A stretch of 64,000 nt of DNA from Desulfopila sp. IMCC35008 (GTDB taxonomy: Bacteria > Desulfobacterota > Desulfobulbia > Desulfobulbales > Desulfocapsaceae): positions 594,001-658,000 of the forward strand of contig NZ_CP050700.1 in assembly GCF_010646885.2 (NCBI RefSeq), read 5' to 3'. Positions 43,347 to 53,212 of the stretch are shown piece after piece. A program made the position numbers and the translations under genes. Position 1 is the stretch's first letter. Each line of letters starts with the position of its first letter. A model generated the notes under the pieces. The model had not been told where the DNA came from and made no database searches. It was given only the letters and a program-made list of their open reading frames with translations.

Positions 43347-45584
43347 TTACGTTGAGAAGACGGACCTGATTTTACGGGTCAGCGCGGTGGTTGAAAATGG
43401 TTTTTGGATAAATTGGGTGCCACTATTCAGGATGCCGTGGTGGTCAATGATGTCACTTGTATATCCGGACATGTAAAGTACCTTGAGATCCGGGGTCATT
43501 TTTTGGAGTCTCTCATAGAGTTCCTTCCCGTTCATGCCAGGCATAATCACATCGGTGAGTAGCATGTCTATACTCTCCTTGTTGGCCGAGTATATTTCAC
43601 AGGCCTTTTCTCCTTCATGGGCTGCAAAAATAGTATAACCGTGATGTTCCAACATGGCGCTGGTGAGGTCGCGCACCTGCTTGTCATCTTCTACTAGCAG
43701 GATCGTTTCAGTACCGGCAAGGTCTGTTTCGGCAGTCAGGGGCAGTCCCCCGGACTTCTGGTCAGTTTCCGATACAGGGAAAAATACCTTGAAGGTCGTT
43801 CCTTGGTCTGGCTCGCTATAGACTGTGATGTGGCCGTTGTGTTGTTTAACGATTCCATAAACCGTGGCAAGTCCCAGCCCTGTGCCGCTCTGCCCTTTGG
43901 TGGTGAAGAAGGGTTCGAAGATGTGTTCATGGGTTTCCTGATCCATGCCGCTACCTGTATCGCTTACAGCCAGCTGGATATATCGACCAGGCTTAAGGTC
44001 GAGATGGCCTTCGGTGTAGTTGCTGTCAAGCGTTGTGGTTGATGTTTCAATAACAATTTTACCGCCGTTGATCATGGCGTCGGAAGCATTGACCACAAGA
44101 TTCATCAGGACCTGTTCGGTCTGGCCCACATCCGCCTTAATCAGCGGAAGATTCTCCTGTTTGTTGAGGATGATCTCGATGTCTTCCCGTATTGTCCTGC
44201 AGAGGAGTTTATACAGTCCGTCGATGACGTCGTTAAGCTGCAGTAGTTTATATTCGAGCGTCTGTTTTCGGCTAAAGGCAAGGAGCTGTCCTACCAGGTT
44301 TCTCGCCTTGATCCCTGCTCCAAGTATCTGGTCCAGGCTATCCTGGTACTTATCCTGGCCGATAGCACCTATCTTGAGGAGTTCGCCATAACCCAGGATC
44401 GGGGAAAGAAGGTTGTTGAGGTCATGGGCGATACCACCTGCCAACCTGCCGATGGAGTCCATCTTTTGCGATTGGACCAGCTGCTGCTCGATGTCCTTTT
44501 GTTCCGTGATATCCCGCAGAAAATTAAGGGTTGCAGGTTTGCCCTCCCATTCAACGACAACGACGCTGATTTGCACCCAGAATACTGAACTGTCTTTTCG
44601 CATTACACGAAAGGTATAGACTGGCGGTACTTGCTCACCGGCCAGTCGTTTCCGGTGGTAATCTGCAACCTGGCTTCTGTCATCCGGGTAGATCAGGTCG
44701 ACCATTGGGAGGAGCGAAAGCTCCTCCGCGGTATACCCGGTTATCTGTTCCGCAATGGGATTGCAGAATTTCATCATCCCGTCTTGGGCGATATAAACTG
44801 CATCGTTTGCATTTTCGATAAGATTCCGGTACGCCTTCTCACTTTTCAGTAATGCCTGGCGGGCATGTTCTTGCTCGCTAATGCCCTGTTTGAGACGATC
44901 CAGTAAGGCATTGAAGGTGTGAACCAGATTCTGCAGCTCGTCCTGCTTTTCAGTCCGGTCCAGTTGCAGCCGGTCGTCGATATTGGGGAAGGTTATGCGT
45001 TCCGTGAACTCGGACAGCCTAGTGAGGTGGCGTGCAACCACCCTTTGAAAAGTGAGCATGACCAGAATCGTCAGAAGGCCAAGGGCAAGCATCATGGTGA
45101 TGAGACGAACGGACAGCCAGTCTTTCATGCTGGCTTTAACCTCAGCGTAGTCGAGGTAAACGATCAGTTTCCCTAGTTTGTATACCCTGCCGGAAGGGTG
45201 AGTATAGGACAGATTGTATTCGTGTCTTTCCTTTTTATCAGTGGCTTTTGTGGCTTTAGTATACTGTTGTGGGCCATTGTTGTCGGTCAGTACTTCGCAC
45301 CGGATAATTCCTTCGAGTTTCAGGATGCCGTTTAACAGGAGTTCCAGCTGTAACTGGTCCAGCTTATATAAGCTGGATTGAATAGGAGGCAGGTAACTTT
45401 CTTCGATAAATCTCAGATTATCCTGAATTTTTTCATGACCGGCTTTATTGCCGAAATAAAACTCAAGTGCCGTGGTAAAGGAAAATACGACAAGGCCACA
45501 CAGCAGGATGAGGATGGTAAAAGTCCTGGCGAGGGTTTCCCTGGAACCGAAAATTGAGGTGAATATCGGTTTCATGAAGATCAT
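43347..45584 (-). CDS. Membrane hybrid histidine kinase (HAMP-PAS-HisKA-HATPase-REC)
   Basis: 745 residues. Two membrane segments (about 17-39 and 158-178) enclose a periplasmic region of about 120 residues. A HAMP linker follows (about 180-235), then a PAS domain with PAC (about 255-370), HisKA (GGIAHDLNNLLSPILGYGEL, phospho-His near 389), HATPase_c (DTGSGM, then GTGLGLATVYGI, about 580) and a C-terminal receiver (LVEDDKQ, LLTDVIMPG, Asp near 680). It is a complete phosphorelay in one protein and should pass phosphate to an unlinked HPt or regulator. The signal is unknown. Confidence 0.85.
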   Translation of the reverse strand: MIFMKPIFTSIFGSRETLARTFTILILLCGLVVFSFTTALEFYFGNKAGHEKIQDNLRFIEESYLPPIQSSLYKLDQLQLELLLNGILKLEGIIRCEVLTDNNGPQQYTKATKATDKKERHEYNLSYTHPSGRVYKLGKLIVYLDYAEVKASMKDWLSVRLITMMLALGLLTILVMLTFQRVVARHLTRLSEFTERITFPNIDDRLQLDRTEKQDELQNLVHTFNALLDRLKQGISEQEHARQALLKSEKAYRNLIENANDAVYIAQDGMMKFCNPIAEQITGYTAEELSLLPMVDLIYPDDRSQVADYHRKRLAGEQVPPVYTFRVMRKDSSVFWVQISVVVVEWEGKPATLNFLRDITEQKDIEQQLVQSQKMDSIGRLAGGIAHDLNNLLSPILGYGELLKIGAIGQDKYQDSLDQILGAGIKARNLVGQLLAFSRKQTLEYKLLQLNDVIDGLYKLLCRTIREDIEIILNKQENLPLIKADVGQTEQVLMNLVVNASDAMINGGKIVIETSTTTLDSNYTEGHLDLKPGRYIQLAVSDTGSGMDQETHEHIFEPFFTTKGQSGTGLGLATVYGIVKQHNGHITVYSEPDQGTTFKVFFPVSETDQKSGGLPLTAETDLAGTETILLVEDDKQVRDLTSAMLEHHGYTIFAAHEGEKACEIYSANKESIDMLLTDVIMPGMNGKELYERLQKMTPDLKVLYMSGYTSDIIDHHGILNSGTQFIQKPFSTTALTRKIRSVFST

Positions 45585-45844
45585 GGCTTTAGTTCCAGGC
45601 TGAAGGTCATGGCATTGATTTTTTTATCTTCGGCTTCTATCCCATTGGAGTTTTGTCGGGTTTCATGCTGAATACAATGGTGGCAGGTCGAGGTATATGG
45701 AGCCGTTGTTTTCTGTTCAGGTAGGAGGAGGTTTGTATGATACCCATGACACCCGTTTTTATATCCATGCTTGTCACAGACTTTATCAAGAGAAGGCTGT
45801 AGGCTGATTTTCAATCCCGATACCATCGTAATGCTATAATGCAA
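45581..45844 (-). CDS. Possible small Cys/His-rich protein upstream of the kinase
   Basis: 87 codons, ending with a 4-bp overlap (ATGA) on the hybrid-kinase start, which is the main argument that it is translated. It contains CDKHGYKNGCHGYH and TSTCHHCIQH, giving Cys/His pairs that might bind a metal, though no true CxxCH haem motif is present. There is no signal peptide and no family that I know. It may be the degraded tail of a longer protein. Confidence 0.35.
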   Translation of the reverse strand: MHYSITMVSGLKISLQPSLDKVCDKHGYKNGCHGYHTNLLLPEQKTTAPYTSTCHHCIQHETRQNSNGIEAEDKKINAMTFSLELKP

Positions 45845-46453
45845 TCCTCTTCTTAGTGGTTCCTCTGTTGGTTGGCAAATCTATTGTATCATAAATAATC
45901 GTATAGGTTCGAATGATTTAGGGGAAATGTGAATTTTTCTGATGATTCCGTTGTCCCAGGGCGGTTCCGGTCTGGGTGGTGCTGTTGCAGCCTGAAATAT
46001 CTTGCATTTTAGATTAATACCAAATATATAGTCGATCAATCTCATCGAATGGTGATTGCCGCCGTTCACCACCCTCAACCGAAATGGAGGTCTAAATGTT
46101 TTGTTGTAATACCCCTAATCGAATAAGCCTCCGTACCCTCGGGTAGTACTTATCTCCCGACCCCTCGGGTCTTATTCTCTTTTTTTACCCCAACTGCCTG
46201 TTACTTGTCAGGACTATGCTTTTTTGTGGTGCTGACCTGCGGCATTATTTTTTGACCAGTTCAGGGCCGGAAGCATACCTTAATTGGGAACAACAAGGTG
46301 ATACATAATGAAATTCCTAACAGGAAAAACACGCTTTGTCGAAGTCGTACTATGGATTCTTTTGCCGATAACCGGTTCAAACTGAAAACTGTCTGATATC
46401 AGGAGAACACATGCAACGTAACGCACATTTTAAATTCAAAATTTGTCACAAGA
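45845..46453. other. Intergenic region between kinase and unknown gene
   Basis: About 600 bp without a supported gene. The only notable feature is a double ACCCCTCGGGT / ACCCTCGGGT pair near 46135-46172 followed by a T-rich tract, possibly a hairpin or terminator. A minus-strand open frame at 45881-46078 lacks coding character. Confidence 0.35.
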
Positions 46454-47458
46454 TTGAACGATACGGAAATAATCTGGAGAAAAACTGTTATGGAACAGCA
46501 AGATATAGAAGAGATAGTGGAGTGTTTACCAAAGAGCCGGACTAAGTTTTACTACTTCAGGGACCGGTACGCCTTAATGCTGCTTTCCTATTTTATCGGC
46601 AGCGGCATGAACATTCATGATATCCGAAAAAGTAAATTCAAAAAGCTACTTGAAAAACCGGCGGTAAAGGAATTATTGCAGAAAACCGGGCGAAAGAGCA
46701 TAACACCGGGTGACTTGAGCTCATTCTGGCCCAGTGAGTATCACTGCTATCTGGTGACCCTCGGTGCCTGGGGAGGCAAGGGCGGCGGGACACGATTTTA
46801 TAAACAGACCTCCCGTCCGGGATGGAATCTTGTGTTACAGTTAAATTTTTCAGCTCAACACAATGCATCCTATACAAACCTTATTAAACCGCAGCATACG
46901 CAGCCTTTTGAGAGTAGTTGTCACCCCATATCGAAAAAGGAGGGGGAATATACTCTTGCCTGGGCTCGTATCGACCTGGACCTGGAGGCCGATGAGGCAC
47001 TCATAGAAGAAATCCAGACCGATTGGATACGATTGGCGCTCAGGAGCAGGCGCTATGTCTCCCGACACGGTGATCCCGCCAAAATGGACAAACGACGGGT
47101 TCCAAGGTATATCAGGGGGCTCGGCTGTGATGAGCGGGCCTTAAACAAATATATCGACAACGAGTTGAAGCCTCATATGGCTATATGGGAGGAAGCTGTT
47201 CTGATGTCGTCCATCTGGTTTCTGAAGGAGGAGATAGGAATTAGCACTATTTACTATCACACATTTGATTTTGGCTGCGAGCTGAAGAGGATAGACGGGG
47301 AGCATCGGCCACCTCGCTCACTGTACACCAAGCTGCCGAAACGGTTTTGCTTTGAGAGGACCAGCCGGTCGCCTGACTTTCTGAAGAGAAAGAGCAACCG
47401 GAGATCGACAGGGTTGATCACGAAAGGCGAGGACCATTTTTATGCCCTCACCGTGTAA
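46454..47458 (+). CDS. Protein of unknown function
   Basis: 334 residues in one intact frame (a later ATG at 46490 would give 322). No signal or membrane segments. The sequence is rich in aromatic and basic residues: RTKFYYFRDRYALMLLSYFIG near 30, WGGKGGGTRFYKQTSRPGWNLVLQLNFS near 105, and LRSRRYVSRHGDPAKMDKRRVPRYIRGL near 197. The clear GGxGGGTRFYKQTSRPG block suggests a conserved enzyme or nucleic-acid-binding fold, but I do not recognise the family. Codon use looks like neighbouring chromosomal genes. Confidence 0.6.
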   Translation: MNDTEIIWRKTVMEQQDIEEIVECLPKSRTKFYYFRDRYALMLLSYFIGSGMNIHDIRKSKFKKLLEKPAVKELLQKTGRKSITPGDLSSFWPSEYHCYLVTLGAWGGKGGGTRFYKQTSRPGWNLVLQLNFSAQHNASYTNLIKPQHTQPFESSCHPISKKEGEYTLAWARIDLDLEADEALIEEIQTDWIRLALRSRRYVSRHGDPAKMDKRRVPRYIRGLGCDERALNKYIDNELKPHMAIWEEAVLMSSIWFLKEEIGISTIYYHTFDFGCELKRIDGEHRPPRSLYTKLPKRFCFERTSRSPDFLKRKSNRRSTGLITKGEDHFYALTV

Positions 47459-47631
47459 TGACGATAATATTTGGGATGGCAGGAGCTGGTAGAAAACCGG
47501 TTCCTGCCGGTATTAATTGAGGTAGCTGTTACTAATTTTTTTCAACAGTTCCTGATTTTGCCCGAAACGTGGTATCGTGAATCTTTCACGGAGGCTCGTC
47601 CACTACATATGGCGAGGAATAGGTGGTTTGA

Positions 47632-47986
47632 ATGTATAACCATACCTTGTTTTTAAGAGTATTTGCGATAATTTTCGGACCACTCGGAGTGCCGGTTGCT
47701 TTTCTTTTCGGGTTTGGGAAAAAGTCGAAAAAAAAGAGCCCAAGTGCACAGTGATTATCTGAGGGCTGGAGAGATAATTGAATTTGTCGTCAGCCAGGAT
47801 CTGAATTTTGGGGATGCGCTCTTTGTGCAGGCACAGATTGCCATGCGGGAAAAGAATACAACAAAAGCGAGGCAGGTTATACAGCATCTTGCAAATGTGA
47901 CAAGTAAACAAAGTGTTCATTATCAATGGGCCCTGGGGTGTCTGAGGGGGATGAATGCGGAACATGTCTCTGATTGCAGGTCATAA
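47632..47986 (+). pseudogene. Small gene interrupted at an A8 run (frameshift or slippage)
   Basis: The ATG at 47632 opens a frame encoding a membrane helix (LFLRVFAIIFGPLGVPVAFLFGFGKKSKKK), which stops at 47754. Just after the A8 run (47728-47735) the +1 frame continues without a break to 47986 with AQVHSDYLRAGEIIEFVVSQDLNFGDALFVQ and a helical TPR-like tail. One A fewer would give a single 117-residue protein. It may be a real mutation, a sequencing error, or polymerase slippage on the homopolymer. The tail overlaps nothing essential. Confidence 0.5.
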
Positions 47987-47996
47987 TGGTGCGGAT

Positions 47997-48833
47997 ATGA
48001 ACAGAAGGCATTTTCTCCGAAGTTCCTTTGCCGTTGGCGCCTGTTTGTTGACGTCTTATCCGGTACTGATAGAACGAAATCTACTCCGGATTAATCAGTA
48101 CCGAATACCTGTTACGAACCTGCCTGTGTCATTTCATGATTTTAAAATTGTCCAGATAACTGATCTGCACTATGGCCCCTTGGTATCTCTCGATTTTGTT
48201 GCTGAAGTAGTGCAAAAAGCAAACAACCTGGCAGGTGACATCATCGTGTGTACGGGGGATTATGTTCACGGGAATAAAGAAGTTGACCACGTCGATGCCG
48301 TTTGGCCGCTCTTGGGAGAGCTGGCTGCGCCCTATGGGGTTTGGTCGGTATTGGGCAATCATGATCATTGGGCTGATCTGGGCCGATCCAACTACTGGTT
48401 ACAAAAGACGGGACAGGATCTACGTCATAAATGCAGGAAAATCGAGAAGGGTGACGATGCAATCTGGCTGGGTGGGGCAGGGGATTATCTTGAGGACCGC
48501 CTGGGTGTGGACGAGCTGTTTTACAATGTACCCGATGATGGCTGTAGGATTTTGTTGTCCCATAATCCTGATTCTGCCGATGAGCCTTTCAGGACATCGG
48601 TGGACCTGATAATCAGTGGGCATACCCATGGTGGTCAGGTTGTTTTTCCTATTATCGGGGCTCCTGTTCTGCCAGTAAGAAACAAGAAATATGCAAGCGG
48701 TTTCGTCCAGACGGAAAAGTGCGGCCTCTTTATCAGCAAAGGGATCGGCTGGTCAATTCTGCCGGTGAGAGTAAACTGTTTTCCGGAAATTGCTGTGTTG
48801 CGCCTTGTCCGCCGGGGTTCTGCTCCCACCTGA
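47997..48833 (+). CDS. Metallophosphoesterase with twin-arginine signal
   Basis: 278 residues from the ATG at 47997. The N-terminus MNRRHFLRSSFAVGA is a twin-arginine-type signal (RRHFLRS), so the enzyme is probably exported folded or membrane-held. The calcineurin-type motifs are complete: DLHYG (near 60), GDYVHG (near 93), GNHDHW (near 125), HNPD (near 186) and GHTHGGQ (near 208). The family resembles YkuE/LpxH-like proteins, and a phospholipid or nucleotide substrate is possible. It follows the frameshifted small gene by 10 bp. Confidence 0.8.
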   Translation: MNRRHFLRSSFAVGACLLTSYPVLIERNLLRINQYRIPVTNLPVSFHDFKIVQITDLHYGPLVSLDFVAEVVQKANNLAGDIIVCTGDYVHGNKEVDHVDAVWPLLGELAAPYGVWSVLGNHDHWADLGRSNYWLQKTGQDLRHKCRKIEKGDDAIWLGGAGDYLEDRLGVDELFYNVPDDGCRILLSHNPDSADEPFRTSVDLIISGHTHGGQVVFPIIGAPVLPVRNKKYASGFVQTEKCGLFISKGIGWSILPVRVNCFPEIAVLRLVRRGSAPT

Positions 48834-48878
48834 TGGGATAAATAATCCAATCTCGGAAGATCTATTTCAAGGTCGCCT

Positions 48879-49958
48879 TCAGCTGCCAGACCCCGTATTG
48901 TAGAACCTACCGTTGGCTGTTGCCAGAAAATCTTTGAGGGGAATATCCTCCTGTCGGATAAATCCTCTCGCAGGTAATGTCCCGCTTGCCGCCAGTTCAA
49001 CAATACTGCAGATAGAACAAGCCGTTGTCCAAGCGATTGTACGTCTGGTGGCTCCCGCAATTTCAATGGGGCGGTACGAGCGAACAAACTCCTCCCGGGA
49101 GAGGTGGTTGTTGATGAGCCCCTCGACAGATGCATGAATATAGACAACATCGTCGGAAACGGGTGGTTTGGCGTGGACCAGGATCTGACCAGCCTTTTTA
49201 CGGTCCTCCCGCATCCGCAGTTCGTGCAGGAAGAAATTCATGAGTTTGGCATGGCCGGGATAGCGGATAGATTTGTAGTCGAGATTCTCTACGATACCAT
49301 CATAGGTATCGCACATGGTCCCCAGGCCCCCAGAGGTGGTGAAGGCCTCAAGCTGGACACCGTCAATAACGATGGTTTCGAGCCATTCGAGAGGTGATAC
49401 CATTTTACGAATACCATCTTCAATTACCTCGCAGTCGTTGAGGTATTCGTTGACAACCCCTTCGGGAGACCAGTTAAAGGCATAACCGAGCAGGCCCGTG
49501 GGGTGTATGGGAAGTGCACCGACCCGGAGCCGGATATTTCGTATCTTTTCAAATTGTCCAGCAAGTGCAGCACCGATAATGCCAATGAATCCAGGCGCTA
49601 AACCGCACTGCGGGGCCATGATGATGTCATGAGACCGGCTCAGTTCCATGATCTCATTTGTGGTTCTCACATCTTCAGTCAGGTCAAAGTAGTGGGTGGA
49701 GTTTTCAGCGGCAAGCTGTGCAATGCGAGCGTTCAGGTGGTAGGGAAGGCAGGATACAACGGCGTGATGGGTATCGAGGAGTTGCTGTAAATGTTCCGTA
49801 TCCTCTATGTCCAGTTGCTTGAATATATAGGGGAGATCGAGTTCCGGTGACAGGTCTGCGCCGGTGACGGTGAATCCTGTCTCGTGGAGGAGCAGGGCGA
49901 CCAGGTGGCCCACCTTGCCGAGACCGAGAACGAGTATCGAATCAATATGTCTGTTCAT
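48879..49958 (-). CDS. Saccharopine dehydrogenase / lysine 6-dehydrogenase-like oxidoreductase
   Basis: 359 residues. A Rossmann fold opens with LVLGLGKVGHLVALLL (about 9-24). The saccharopine-dehydrogenase-family middle segments AVVSCLPYHLN, YFDLTEDVRTTNEIM and MAPQCGLAPGFIGIIG follow, and the C-terminal part (TSGGLGTMCDTYDG, IRYPGHAKLMNFF) is typical. Members oxidise lysine or saccharopine to aminoadipate semialdehyde (or its cyclic form). Nearby genes for an ALDH7-type semialdehyde dehydrogenase, glutaryl-CoA dehydrogenase and LysE exporters support a place in lysine breakdown. Which of the two substrates is used cannot be told. Confidence 0.75.
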   Translation of the reverse strand: MNRHIDSILVLGLGKVGHLVALLLHETGFTVTGADLSPELDLPYIFKQLDIEDTEHLQQLLDTHHAVVSCLPYHLNARIAQLAAENSTHYFDLTEDVRTTNEIMELSRSHDIIMAPQCGLAPGFIGIIGAALAGQFEKIRNIRLRVGALPIHPTGLLGYAFNWSPEGVVNEYLNDCEVIEDGIRKMVSPLEWLETIVIDGVQLEAFTTSGGLGTMCDTYDGIVENLDYKSIRYPGHAKLMNFFLHELRMREDRKKAGQILVHAKPPVSDDVVYIHASVEGLINNHLSREEFVRSYRPIEIAGATRRTIAWTTACSICSIVELAASGTLPARGFIRQEDIPLKDFLATANGRFYNTGSGS

Positions 49959-50097
49959 CCGGAACCTCTCTGTTGGTAAATTTTTTTTTGATGGTGAACG
50001 TCAGGTTTGTGCTCTTTACAATATTGATTGTATAATAAATTTATGAAAATCACGAGCATCACAAATCGAAGAGGATGTTCATTAACAGGAGACCGCA

Positions 50098-51264
50098 ATG
50101 GAACTGACGGATTATATGAATTTCCAGGATATGCTGGATGATGAAGAAAAACTGGTTCGCCAGACGGCGCGCACTTTTGTGGATGAAAAGGTGATGCCGA
50201 TAATTGATGAGCATGCCCAACAGGAGAAATTCCCAGCCCATCTGGTCCCGGAGATGGGTGAACTCGGTTTTTTCGGACCGACCCTGCCAGAGGAATATGG
50301 TTGTGCCGGTTTATCCAATGTGGCGTATGGTTTGTTGATGTATGAGCTGGAGCGGGGGGACAGCGCACTCAGGAGCCTTGCCTCGGTCCAGGGGTCGCTT
50401 GTAATGTATCCTATTTTTGCCTATGGCAGTGAGGAGCAGAAGCAGCATTGGTTGCCCCGGATGGCTGCTGGTGAGGCAATCGGATGTTTCGGGCTTACCG
50501 AGCCTGACGTTGGCTCGAATCCAAGCGGGATGAGAACCAGGGCTGTACGACAGGACGACGGAAGGTGGCTTTTGAACGGGGCCAAAATGTGGATAACAAA
50601 TGGTTCTATTGCCGATGTCGCTTTGGTCTGGGCAATGACAGAAAACGGGGTGCGCGGTTTTCTGGTGGAAAAGAACACTCCCGGTTTTTCAGCTCCGAGG
50701 ATGAAAGGAAAATGGAGCCTGCGGGCATCTGTTACCTCGGAATTGGTCTTTGACAATGTGTTATTGGATGAAAAGAATGCAATGCTTCCAGGTGTGACCG
50801 GCATCAAGGGGCCTCTTAGTTGCCTCACCCAGGCTCGCTACGGAATCGCCTGGGGCGCGCTCGGAGCGGCCGACAACTGTTATCAGACCGCGTTGGAGTA
50901 TGCAAAAACACGAATCCAGTTCGATAAACCGATTGGGGGCTTTCAGTTGCAGCAGAAAAAACTGGCTGAGATGGTAACAGAACTTACCAAGGGCCAGTTA
51001 CTGGCGCTCCAACTCGGCCGGCTGAAAGACCAGGGGAAATATACTCCGGCCCAGGTCTCCATGGCCAAGATGAATAACGTTCAAATAGCACTCGACATTT
51101 GCCGAACCGCCCGCACCATGCTCGGTGCCAATGGTATTATGGGAGAATACCCGATCATGCGTCATGCCAATAACCTCGAATCAGTTTACACCTACGAGGG
51201 CACACATGATATACATACATTGATTATCGGCCAGGAAGTCACTGGGTTGGCAGCCTACAAGTAA
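50098..51264 (+). CDS. gcdH: Glutaryl-CoA dehydrogenase
   Basis: 388 residues, the normal length. The acyl-CoA dehydrogenase fold is clear: SVQGSLVMYPI (near 99), GLTEPDVGSNPSG (near 131), WITNGSIADVALVWA and the C-terminal YEGTHDIHTLIIGQEVTG with the catalytic Glu (about residue 364). The SVQGSL and GQEVTG segments are typical of the glutaryl-CoA branch. It converts glutaryl-CoA to crotonyl-CoA with release of CO2, using FAD. The gene is divergent from the saccharopine-dehydrogenase-like gene, 140 bp apart, so the pair probably shares a control region. Confidence 0.85.
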   Translation: MELTDYMNFQDMLDDEEKLVRQTARTFVDEKVMPIIDEHAQQEKFPAHLVPEMGELGFFGPTLPEEYGCAGLSNVAYGLLMYELERGDSALRSLASVQGSLVMYPIFAYGSEEQKQHWLPRMAAGEAIGCFGLTEPDVGSNPSGMRTRAVRQDDGRWLLNGAKMWITNGSIADVALVWAMTENGVRGFLVEKNTPGFSAPRMKGKWSLRASVTSELVFDNVLLDEKNAMLPGVTGIKGPLSCLTQARYGIAWGALGAADNCYQTALEYAKTRIQFDKPIGGFQLQQKKLAEMVTELTKGQLLALQLGRLKDQGKYTPAQVSMAKMNNVQIALDICRTARTMLGANGIMGEYPIMRHANNLESVYTYEGTHDIHTLIIGQEVTGLAAYK

Positions 51265-51391
51265 CCTGTGGATAACGACCATGTCCCTCACCCCAAAAAA
51301 ATCATGATCAAGCTGCATTATCTTGATATGTATAATTATATTAATTAGATAGGCGTCATTGGTTGGGGCTGTAAAGGTTTGGGCAAAAAGA

Positions 51392-51427
51392 AACCTCCCT
51401 GCATCAAGAAAATGATACAGGGAGGTT
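51392..51427 (-). terminator. Rho-independent terminator of nrfA
   Basis: Stem AACCTCCCTG / CAGGGAGGTT (10 bp). Read on the minus strand it is followed by TCTTTTT, right after the nrfA stop at 51458. It may also end the gcdH transcript from the other side. Confidence 0.75.
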
Positions 51428-51457
51428 CAGCTTACCAGAAGTACAAAATCTGGTTAT

Positions 51458-52939
51458 TTACTGGTTGTATGATGTTTTATCGCTCATACCCTTTCGTGTT
51501 TCCTCAGACAGGATTCCTTTTTCTATCGCCTGCTTTTCCCACTCCTTCAGGAGAGTCGCCCTGAATTTCTCTTTTTCATCCACCAGCTTCTTGAAGTCCA
51601 GACCTGCCAGGGACTGCGCCATCTCTTTAGTGGAGAAATCGGGAGCGATATAGTCGACTGCACCATATTTCGCCAGAATCTGGACCAGCTTTAAGCGGGC
51701 ATTCTGGGCAGTTTCGTTGGCTACTGCAAGGAGACGTAAGGTTTCTTCCGGTGCATGGAAAAATGATCCGTGGCTGGCTATGGAGTAATCCCACTTCCAC
51801 TGGCCATGACGAATGTCCGTCAGGATATCTTTCATCTCAGCCTCATTCGCCCCGAGCTCCCAGGCCTTACCTGCTTCAAGATGTGCTTTCGCCAGATTAT
51901 CCATGGCAATTGTCATCAGCTGCTCTTTTCGCTCCAGTTTCTCCTCAACGACAGCTTTAAGCTCATCTGCCTCCTGTTCATGACAATTCAGACAGATTGA
52001 CTCAATATCACCCATGGGACTTGCCAGGTGGTGGTCAGAGAAGCTCTCACCCCCCTCAGAACGGGTCGGCATATGACAATCTACACATGTCACGCCGCTC
52101 TTAGCATGGATGCCGCTTTTGAAAATTTCGTATCCGGGATGCTGTGCCTTGAGCATAGGGGCCTTACTGATTTTATGGGTCCAGTCCTTGAACTCAATAT
52201 CATCATAATACTTTTCCATATCTTCAGCGGTAAGACCGTTATCCCATGGAAAGGTTACGACCTTGGCGGTCTTTTTGTTGCCTTCCTTGTCCGTCCACTC
52301 TTCTGCCTTGAAATAGTATTCTGAATGGCACTGGGCACAGGCGAGAGTGCGCATGTCTTCGCTGTCTACTTTTTTGGGGTCCATGCCGATGGCTTCAAGC
52401 CCTCGTTCAAGGTATGGCCGTGATATTGCAAGTTTGCCAGTCTGACTGTTATGGCAATCGGCACAGCCAATAGGGTTCACTATCTCATTACCGTATTTTG
52501 CCCATTTACCAGTGAAGTATTCAAGCTCTCCCTGCTCATCCATGATACGTGGTACATCCGGTGACTTGCATGTCCAGCAGGCAGTTGGCATCGGTCCGGT
52601 ATTCGGGCCTACCGGTGCACCCGTTCGCAGCGTATTAATGTTGCTCTGTAATGCGTAAAAGTGACCTCTCGGTGCATTGTAATCCTTGGCAAACCCGTAA
52701 CCCGCCCAGAGGATGGGAAGTTGGGGCTTCTTCTTGAGCATATCTGTAATTTCATCATTTTCAGCGGTGGCCTTCCACGATTTGTAATGTAATGGGTATT
52801 TTTCAGCCCATTTTTCGTTTCGGCTCTCAACACCTTTATCTGACACTCCCCCCTCACCACTGATGCTGATTCCGGCACTACCAAGTACAATAAATGCACT
52901 GACCAGTACCATCGATCCAATCACCTTCACATTTTTCAT
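51458..52939 (-). CDS. nrfA: Pentaheme cytochrome c nitrite reductase (ammonia-forming)
   Basis: 493 residues from the ATG at 52939, with a strong AGGAGGGTG Shine-Dalgarno; 16 further codons upstream are unlikely. A signal peptide (VIGSMVLVSAFIVLGSAG) exports it to the periplasm. Heme motifs appear in the NrfA order: the special active-site CWTCK (about 127-131) with Lys as ligand, then CADCH, CAQCH, CVDCH and CLNCH. It reduces nitrite to ammonium with six electrons. The usual partners nrfH or nrfB are missing from both sides, so electrons must come from elsewhere. Its own terminator follows. Confidence 0.93.
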   Translation of the reverse strand: MKNVKVIGSMVLVSAFIVLGSAGISISGEGGVSDKGVESRNEKWAEKYPLHYKSWKATAENDEITDMLKKKPQLPILWAGYGFAKDYNAPRGHFYALQSNINTLRTGAPVGPNTGPMPTACWTCKSPDVPRIMDEQGELEYFTGKWAKYGNEIVNPIGCADCHNSQTGKLAISRPYLERGLEAIGMDPKKVDSEDMRTLACAQCHSEYYFKAEEWTDKEGNKKTAKVVTFPWDNGLTAEDMEKYYDDIEFKDWTHKISKAPMLKAQHPGYEIFKSGIHAKSGVTCVDCHMPTRSEGGESFSDHHLASPMGDIESICLNCHEQEADELKAVVEEKLERKEQLMTIAMDNLAKAHLEAGKAWELGANEAEMKDILTDIRHGQWKWDYSIASHGSFFHAPEETLRLLAVANETAQNARLKLVQILAKYGAVDYIAPDFSTKEMAQSLAGLDFKKLVDEKEKFRATLLKEWEKQAIEKGILSEETRKGMSDKTSYNQ

Positions 52940-53212
52940 TAACACCCTCCTGAGTTCCTGAATTATCCTGCTGCTAATACTCCCCAATCACACATGGAAT
53001 ATGGTGATATCAGATATCCCACCAGCGATTTGCATCACCATGATGCACCTGCTTATACCTCAGAATAGAAAACAACTTTTCAAAACCAACCAGAAGGATT
53101 ACTGATTTGCTGTATGTTTCTGGCTGTTTGCTTCTTCTATCATAATTGATTGATACTGATTCTCAAAGAGATAATGCTGTCACAGTGTGGCACCCTCATC
53201 CGCTGGATGCGG

